Below, in pieces: positions 59,169 to 64,000 of a DNA stretch of 64,000 nt (within the stretch, counting starts at the first letter, position 1; every line of letters begins with the position of its first letter). The position numbers and the translations under genes are program-made. This DNA comes from Massilia sp. IC2-278. GTDB lineage: Bacteria; Pseudomonadota; Gammaproteobacteria; Burkholderiales; Burkholderiaceae_D. Location: contig NZ_JAJFES010000001.1 in the NCBI RefSeq assembly GCF_020708045.1, positions 930,001-994,000 of the forward strand, read 5' to 3'. The notes below the pieces were generated by a model that had not been told where the DNA came from, searched no databases, and worked only from the letters and a program-made list of their open reading frames with translations.

Positions 59169-59314
59169 AGGTGTTTCACTCCGCCTGTTCGTTCCCGTGC
59201 GCCGCAGTGTGCACCACGGCGTGCGACGACGCACGCAACGAGACGCCCGCGCGGCATATTGCCCGGGCGTCCCGTCTTGCAGAAGCATCCGGTACGGGCC
59301 GGATGCCCGCCCGC

Positions 59315-59686
59315 TTAGCGGTTCTCGCTGCCGCTGCCCGACTCGGAGGCGCCGCGCGCCTCGGATTGGGCCTTCTGTTCGTCCTGCTGGCGGTTGCCGG
59401 CGCCGTTGCCGCTCAGGCTGCCGATGCCGGCCATGCCGGTCTGGATCTCGCCCTTGCCGTTCGGGTTCTGGAAGCCCTCGGCGCCGCCTTTTTCGTCGGC
59501 GCCGGATGCGAGCAGGTCATCGGTGCGCGTATCCTGCTGGCTGCTGCCGGCGTCGGTATTGCCCGACATGCTGCCGATGTCGCCGGTTCCGCCGGCGCCC
59601 ATGCTGCCGGCGCTGCTGGTGCCGTCCTTGGTGATCTGGTCCCAGGAGCGGCCTTGTACGTCCTGCTTGTTGTCTTTCGTATCCAT
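59315..59686 (-). CDS. Hydrophilic Gly/Ser/Gln-rich protein of unknown function
   Basis: The 123-residue protein has low complexity, dominated by Gly, Ser, Asp, Gln and Ala (DTKDNKQDVQGRSWDQITKD; GAGNRQQDEQKAQSEARGAS). It has almost no hydrophobic core, no signal peptide and no Cys. It is probably disordered; it resembles stress-associated hydrophilic proteins in composition, but no family is named. The start is ATG 59686, with GGAGAG 4-9 bases upstream. An ATG at 59698 is the alternative. Confidence 0.65.
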   Translation of the reverse strand: MDTKDNKQDVQGRSWDQITKDGTSSAGSMGAGGTGDIGSMSGNTDAGSSQQDTRTDDLLASGADEKGGAEGFQNPNGKGEIQTGMAGIGSLSGNGAGNRQQDEQKAQSEARGASESGSGSENR

Positions 59687-59815
59687 CGTGCTCTCCATAT
59701 CGTGACTGTGGTGTCGATACTAACAATCCGGCAGAGCATCGCAATAGGTACACGGGCGATGGTGTTGTAGGACTAGCCGCACGGGGCCGTATGCATGGGT
59801 GAAGGAGGCAAGTTC

Positions 59816-61213
59816 TCAGGCACCGGGCTTGTCGCCGGCGCCCGGAATGCGCTCGAGCTGCAGGCGCGCCAGTGTCGGGTACAGCGGCGGGCTGATCAGC
59901 CGTGAGACGAAGCTGGCTACCAGTGCGCAGCTCATCAGGCTGAGCACCATCGCGTGGCCGTTCACCATTTCCATCACGATGATGAAGGCGGTCAATGGTG
60001 CCTGGGTAGCCGCCGCCAGGAAGCCGACCATGCCCAGCGCAATCAGGGCCGGCACCTGGGTATGGAAGACCAGCAAGGCCACGTCGTTGCCAAGCGCGGC
60101 GCCGATCGCCAGCGAGGGCGCAAAGATACCGGCCGGCACGCCCGACCAGGTCGAGAGCCAGGTAGCAACGAACTTGAAGACCACATAGGCCGGGTGCATC
60201 ACCTCGCTGCCTTCGACCATCGCGCGGGTCGATTCGTATCCGGAACCAAAGGTGGCGCCACCGGTCACGATGCCGATCACCGCCACCACCAAGCCGCACA
60301 CTGCGGCAAAGACCACGGGCCGGCTGCAGCGCAGCCGGCTCATCGGGTCCCGCCCCTGGCCGCGCAGCGAGGCGATCAGCAGGCGCGAGAACAGCCCGCC
60401 GGCCACCCCGGCAAGCAGGGTCAGCACCAGGCCCGGCAACAGCAGGCCGAGGTCGAGCTGGGCCACGCGGATGATGCCGAAATAGGTGGCGTTGCCGTAC
60501 ACCGACACCGCGACCAGGCCGGCAAGCACGATGGCGGTGATGATCAAGCCGCTGTTGCGCTGCTCAGGGGCACGCGCCAGTTCCTCGATGGCGAACACGA
60601 CGCCGGCCAGCGGCGTATTGAACGCCGCCGCGATACCGGCCGCGCCGCCGGCCACCAGCAGGCCATGCACGGGAATGCGGCGCAGGTCGGGCATCAGGCG
60701 CCGCGCCTGCAGCATGACGCCGGCGGCAATCTGCACCGACGGGCCTTCGCGCCCGATCGACAGGCCGGCCAGCAGGCCGCCGGTGGTCAGCGCAATCTTC
60801 GCCAGGCTCAGGCGAAGGGAAACGAACAGGCCGCGCGCACCGGGGCCGGAATCGAGGGCCGCCATCACCTGCGGAATGCCGGAGCCGGCCGCGCCGGGAG
60901 CGAAGCGCCGCGTGAGCCAGACCAGGCCGGCGGCCAGCGCGGGCGTCCACAGCAGCGGGAACCACCAGCCCATGCCGCGCAGGTCCTGGAAGATGTGGAA
61001 GGCGTGCTCGCCCAGCGCGGTAAAGGCGACGATGACCAGGCCCGAAGTGACCGCCATCGCAACCACCACGGCGCGCGCCCACCAGGTGCGCCAGTCCGAG
61101 AACTCGGTGCGCATTTCCAGGCGCCAGTCGTGCCGTTGCCCGCCCTTGCCTGCCGGTGGAGGTGAAGGGTCCTGCGCTTCCGGTGGCTGTGCACCCGGAT
61201 CTGGAGCTGTCAT
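59816..61213 (-). CDS. ClcA-type voltage-gated chloride channel / Cl-/H+ exchanger
   Basis: The 465-residue CLC protein has a Pro-rich cytoplasmic N-terminus and about 18 membrane helices. Anion-site motifs are GSGIPQ, GREGPSVQ (with the gating Glu) and GIFAPSLAIG. The internal-gate Glu is present in FNTPLAGVVFAIEELAR and the pore Tyr in ISPPLYPTL, so it is likely an exchanger rather than a passive channel. No CBS domain is attached. It is separated from the upstream gene by a strong terminator at 61235. Confidence 0.9.
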   Translation of the reverse strand: MTAPDPGAQPPEAQDPSPPPAGKGGQRHDWRLEMRTEFSDWRTWWARAVVVAMAVTSGLVIVAFTALGEHAFHIFQDLRGMGWWFPLLWTPALAAGLVWLTRRFAPGAAGSGIPQVMAALDSGPGARGLFVSLRLSLAKIALTTGGLLAGLSIGREGPSVQIAAGVMLQARRLMPDLRRIPVHGLLVAGGAAGIAAAFNTPLAGVVFAIEELARAPEQRNSGLIITAIVLAGLVAVSVYGNATYFGIIRVAQLDLGLLLPGLVLTLLAGVAGGLFSRLLIASLRGQGRDPMSRLRCSRPVVFAAVCGLVVAVIGIVTGGATFGSGYESTRAMVEGSEVMHPAYVVFKFVATWLSTWSGVPAGIFAPSLAIGAALGNDVALLVFHTQVPALIALGMVGFLAAATQAPLTAFIIVMEMVNGHAMVLSLMSCALVASFVSRLISPPLYPTLARLQLERIPGAGDKPGA

Positions 61214-61234
61214 GTGAAACGTGGCCTGGAATGA

Positions 61235-61258
61235 AAAAACGAGCCCGCAGGCTCGCCT
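61235..61258 (-). terminator. Rho-independent terminator of the secreted-protein gene
   Basis: On the minus strand GCGAGCC-TGC-GGGCTCG is followed by TTTTTT. It lies between the stop at 61332 and the clcA start at 61213, so it ends the upstream transcript. Confidence 0.88.
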
Positions 61259-61286
61259 TTCAGCTTACTCCTGTCAGCAAAACTTG

Positions 61287-61314
61287 GCAACTCCATTTGT
61301 GCAAATGAAGTTGC
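61287..61314. repeat. Inverted repeat GCAACTCCATTTG / CAAATGAAGTTGC
   Basis: Thirteen-bp arms with one mismatch around a TG centre, between the secreted-protein stop and its terminator. It may form an mRNA hairpin or an operator for clcA; the purpose is unknown. Confidence 0.5.
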
Positions 61315-61331
61315 GTTTCGCCCTTTTCGGA

Positions 61332-61829
61332 TTACTTGTCCTTGTACAGCACGCGGCCGACCAGCTTGATGGTGCCCTTGCCGGTGGCCATGTCTTCGCC
61401 GCCGCTCAGGACGCCGCCGCCGGTGATCTTGGCATACTTGCCAGTGCCGCCGGTCACCTGGAAGGTGGCGCCCGAGAACACGTACTGGGTGCCCTGGCCG
61501 GTCGGCACGAACTGGCCGCTGTAGTTGGCGTAGATCTGGTCGCCCGAGGTGGTCATCACGATGAACTTGCCGCCGCTGAAGTTGAACAGCGGGCCGATCG
61601 GCGTGATGCAGTCGGTGCCGATGAAGACCACCTTGCCCATGAGCGCGCTGTTGCCGTGGCCGCTGATGGTGCCCCCGAATTTCGACAGGCAACGGCTCGC
61701 CGGGCCGACTTCCTCGACCAGTTCGCCTTCGATCTCCAGCGGCTTGTAGACCCAGCCGCCGGCGGCGGCGTGGGCGGAAGCGGCCAGCAGAACGGAAGCG
61801 GTGAGCACGCGCAGGGGGTTTTTGAACAT
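61332..61829 (-). CDS. Secreted hypothetical protein, beta-rich
   Basis: The 165-residue protein has a signal peptide (MFKNPLRVLTASVLLAASAH, cleavage after AHA or AAA). The mature domain is rich in Gly, Thr and beta strands (FGGTISGHGNSALMGKVVFI, GTGKYAKITGGGVLSGGEDM). The repeated ATFxVTGGTGKYAxxxGxG pattern resembles lipocalin-like or DUF3224-type beta barrels, without certainty. Two Cys flank the first strands. The start is taken at the second of two closely spaced ATGs, because GGAG is 6 bp upstream of it. It has its own terminator. Confidence 0.7.
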   Translation of the reverse strand: MFKNPLRVLTASVLLAASAHAAAGGWVYKPLEIEGELVEEVGPASRCLSKFGGTISGHGNSALMGKVVFIGTDCITPIGPLFNFSGGKFIVMTTSGDQIYANYSGQFVPTGQGTQYVFSGATFQVTGGTGKYAKITGGGVLSGGEDMATGKGTIKLVGRVLYKDK

Positions 61830-62036
61830 GAACATCTCCAGTGGTGGTGTGTAAAATCTCATGTTACCTATTTTGCAAATTACAGCGCGCACGCTCAGCA
61901 GTATCCGCGCGCAAGCGGTAGCCTCATGCACGGGGCATGAAAAGGCCATAAAAAAGGGCTGAGCCGGGCCGCTGGCGTGCGCCAAAACGGGCCGCACTGG
62001 CATATAAATCAGTTAACTCATCAGATCGGAGAATCC

Positions 62037-62825
62037 ATGCGCATCGCCACGTTCAACGTCAACGGCATCGGCAGCCGCCTGCCTGCCCTGCTCCAGTGGC
62101 TGGAAGAAACCAAACCTGACGTCGCCTGCCTGCAGGAACTGAAGGCGCCGCAGGAGCGCTTCCCGCTGGCGGAAATCAACGCAGCCGGCTACGGCGCCAT
62201 CTGGCACGGCCAGAAAAGCTGGAACGGGGTCGCGATCCTGGCGCGCGGCGTCGACCCGGTGGAAGTCACGCGCGGCCTGCCGGGCGACCCGAGCGACGAG
62301 CAGAGCCGCTATATCGAGGCGGTGGTGAACGACATCGTGGTCTGTGGCCTGTATTTGCCGAACGGCAACCCGGCGCCGGGGCCGAAGTTCGAGTACAAGC
62401 TGGCCTGGTTCGAGCGCCTGATCACGCGCGCGGCGCAGTTGCTGGAGACCGGTGCGAAGGTGGTGATTGCCGGCGACTACAACGTGATGCCGACCGAGCT
62501 CGACGTGTACAAGCCCGAGCGCTGGGGCGACGACGCTCTTTTCCGGCCTGAGACGCGCGAAGCCTTCCACCGGCTGGTGGCGCAGGGCTGGACCGATGCG
62601 CTGCGAACCATGCATCCGGGCGAGGTGATCTATACGTTCTACGATTATTTCCGGAATGCCTATGGGAGGAATGCCGGGCTGCGGATCGACCACCTACTGC
62701 TCAGCCCCAGCCTGGCGCCGGCCCTGGTTGCGGCCGGGACCGACCACGAGGTGCGCGGACGGGAGAAGCCGAGCGACCACGTGCCGACCTGGGTCGAGCT
62801 GGATTTGTCGAAGGTACAGAAATAG
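62037..62825 (+). CDS. xth: Exodeoxyribonuclease III (AP endonuclease)
   Basis: The 262-residue DNA-repair enzyme has the EEP-fold motifs MRIATFNVNGIGSRL (metal Asn), CLQELKAPQERFPL (metal Glu), and LYLPNGNPAPGPKFEYKLAW. GDYNVMPTELDVYKPERW and the final GLRIDHLLLS...SDHVP (catalytic His) complete the set. It would cut at abasic sites and remove 3' blocking groups. The start is ATG 62037 behind GGAGAA. Single gene. Confidence 0.95.
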   Translation: MRIATFNVNGIGSRLPALLQWLEETKPDVACLQELKAPQERFPLAEINAAGYGAIWHGQKSWNGVAILARGVDPVEVTRGLPGDPSDEQSRYIEAVVNDIVVCGLYLPNGNPAPGPKFEYKLAWFERLITRAAQLLETGAKVVIAGDYNVMPTELDVYKPERWGDDALFRPETREAFHRLVAQGWTDALRTMHPGEVIYTFYDYFRNAYGRNAGLRIDHLLLSPSLAPALVAAGTDHEVRGREKPSDHVPTWVELDLSKVQK

Positions 62826-62859
62826 CGATTGTTGCGGTAACCGGATGACGCAGCGACAA

Positions 62860-63048
62860 CCGTAGGGTGGGCACCCCGTGCCCACGCGGAACGCGCTGCT
62901 ATGTTGGCGGTGTTTGAACCCGAGACGTGGCCATGTGGACGCGCATCCGAATGATTATCCCGAGACGTTTCGACGATCACATCGCGCGTCTGAAAGGACG
63001 CCAACGATATGCATGATTCCGCGTGGGCACAGCGTGCCCACCGTACGG
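62860..63048. repeat. GTAGGGTGGG-family inverted repeat
   Basis: Arms at 62860-62891 and 63017-63048 (32 bp, three mismatches) lie around a 125-bp spacer. The left core reads GGGTGGGCACCCCGTGCCCA. It fills the 258-bp gap between the convergent xth and ABC-transporter genes; no gene is seen there. Confidence 0.88.
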
Positions 63049-63083
63049 TTACAGTCCGAGGCCACCACAGGCATGGCCGTTAC

Positions 63084-63812
63084 TCAACGATTGCTGCGAT
63101 CCGCCAGGAACTGCTGCGCCCGTGGATGTTGCGGGTTCGCGAAGAACGCCTCCGGCTCGGCTTTCTCGAGGATCTTCCCCTCCGCCATGAACCAGATCCG
63201 GTCCGCCACGTCGCGCGCGAAGCCCATCTCGTGGGTCACGCACACCATGGTCATGCCCTGCCCGGCTAGCTTGCGCATCACCTGCAGCACCTCACCCACC
63301 ATTTCCGGATCGAGCGCGCTGGTCGGTTCGTCGAACAGCATGATCGGCGGCCGCATGGCCAGTGCGCGGGCGATCGCCACGCGCTGCTGCTGGCCGCCGG
63401 ACAACTCGTGCGGATACGCGTCCGCCTTGTGCGCCAGCCCCACGCCGTCGAGCAGTTCCATGGCAAAGGCACGCGCCTCGGCCTTGCTGGCGCGCTTCAG
63501 CGACACCGGCGCCAGCATGCAGTTCTCCAGCGCCGTCAGGTGCGGGAACAGATTAAATTGCTGGAACACGAAACCGATCCCGGCGCGCAGCGTGTTCACG
63601 TCAAGACCGCGCGCGTGGATGTCGCGGCCATCGATGGCGATGCGGCCGCCGTCGATGTCTTCCAGCCGGTTCAGGGTGCGGATCAGGGTCGATTTGCCGG
63701 AGCCCGACGGCCCGCACACCACCACCACCTCGTTCTTGCCGACGGTTTCAGACACGTCGACCAGCGCGTGATACTCGCCGTACCACTTGTTGACTTGTTC
63801 CAGAACGATCAT
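63084..63812 (-). CDS. Polar amino acid ABC transporter ATP-binding protein (GlnQ/GltL type)
   Basis: The 242-residue ATPase has Walker [10 protein letters not shown], the Q-loop [13 protein letters not shown], signature LSGGQQQR, Walker [14 protein letters not shown] and the His switch VTHEMGFA. The family-typical start is [17 protein letters not shown]. It would energise uptake of glutamine, glutamate or another polar amino acid. It follows the permease gene by 11 bp on the minus strand. The open frame upstream of the ATG at 63812 runs into the permease gene and is not coding here. Confidence 0.93.
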   Translation of the reverse strand: MIVLEQVNKWYGEYHALVDVSETVGKNEVVVVCGPSGSGKSTLIRTLNRLEDIDGGRIAIDGRDIHARGLDVNTLRAGIGFVFQQFNLFPHLTALENCMLAPVSLKRASKAEARAFAMELLDGVGLAHKADAYPHELSGGQQQRVAIARALAMRPPIMLFDEPTSALDPEMVGEVLQVMRKLAGQGMTMVCVTHEMGFARDVADRIWFMAEGKILEKAEPEAFFANPQHPRAQQFLADRSNR

Positions 63813-63823
63813 CGTTCGAATCC

Positions 63824-64000
63824 TTACAGCGAAATGGGCGCCACCGGCGTGCCTTGTTGGCTCGACCGGCGCCCGAGCCGGCGTTCCAGCATGAAGGCCA
63901 GCCGTGACAACCCGAAGCACAGCACGAAATAGGTCAGCGCCAGGATAATGTAGACCTCGACCGCCTTGGTAAACACCAGGGTATTAACCTGGGTGGCGAT
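63824..64000 (-). CDS. Polar amino acid ABC transporter permease (HisM/GlnP type), C-terminal end
   Basis: The last 58 codons of a gene that continues beyond the window. The visible part reads [20 protein letters not shown] (last membrane helix) then LERRLGRR, the standard ending of this permease family, and a short tail to TAA at 63824-63826. It precedes and is co-transcribed with the ATP-binding gene. Confidence 0.88.
   Translation of the reverse strand: MATQVNTLVFTKAVEVYIILALTYFVLCFGLSRLAFMLERRLGRRSSQQGTPVAPISL

Overview
The window is about 64 kb of high-GC DNA (coding regions look near 65-70% GC). It reads like a betaproteobacterium of the Oxalobacteraceae (Massilia/Telluria/Duganella type). 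The basis is the combination of a PEP-CTERM exosortase substrate, a spore-coat-U (archaic chaperone-usher) pilus operon, DUF11-rich surface proteins, many PAS-type signalling proteins and dispersed GTAGGGTGGG inverted repeats. The genus is an inference. No tRNA or rRNA gene and no CRISPR array was seen.

Layout. 1-2927: a tripartite MFS efflux system (EmrB-like permease tail, HlyD/EmrA adaptor, NodT-type outer-membrane lipoprotein). 3354-8461: the complete branched-chain 2-oxoacid dehydrogenase operon bkdA1-bkdA2-bkdB-lpdV. 8723-10770: two paralogous small outer-membrane barrels flanking a PEP-CTERM protein. 10910-13259: a KefF/KefC-type potassium efflux pair. 13417-15313: a secreted serine hydrolase and a small membrane protein. 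15388-20002 (minus): a chemotaxis island with a soluble tandem-PAS chemoreceptor, CheR, CheD and a protein made of three CheW domains. 20646-29126: a four-gene operon of DUF11-type exported proteins including a 1605-residue barrel-like giant. 29222-34811: a histidine kinase/response regulator cluster, with one regulator carrying an excisionase-type helix-turn-helix. 34977-36863: a miniature SCPU-like protein, a DUF4188 protein and a GlxA-type AraC regulator. 36970-41673 (minus): a minimal archaic chaperone-usher pilus operon, preceded by a large membrane sensor kinase (41813-44191). 44394-48384: a TetR regulator divergent from an operon of Baeyer-Villiger-type monooxygenase, SDR and alpha/beta hydrolase. 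48791-54617: a DUF817 membrane protein, a TonB-dependent siderophore receptor with a Fur-like box, a methyltransferase/MerR divergent pair and a metallophosphoesterase.

54744-58211 is the most unusual stretch. Its base composition drops towards 50% GC. Eight copies of a palindromic repeat (core GTCCGCTTCTGGCCGA, partner CGACCCGAAGCGGAC) punctuate seven modules of about 300-550 bp. Each module holds one small minus-strand gene, including a 54-codon one, and the array ends at the frameshifted 3' part of a tyrosine recombinase gene. This looks like a cassette array but has no recognisable integron attC core sites.

58473-64000: an Asp/Glu racemase family protein, a hydrophilic Gly/Ser/Gln-rich protein, a ClcA-type chloride channel, a secreted protein, exonuclease III, and the start of a polar amino acid ABC transporter cut by the window end. 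Long inverted repeats of the GTAGGGTGGG family sit in the gaps at 2970, 48398, 58381 and 62860. A different one, with arms reading GGTCAGGTCTGACATTCGG, sits at 13268.
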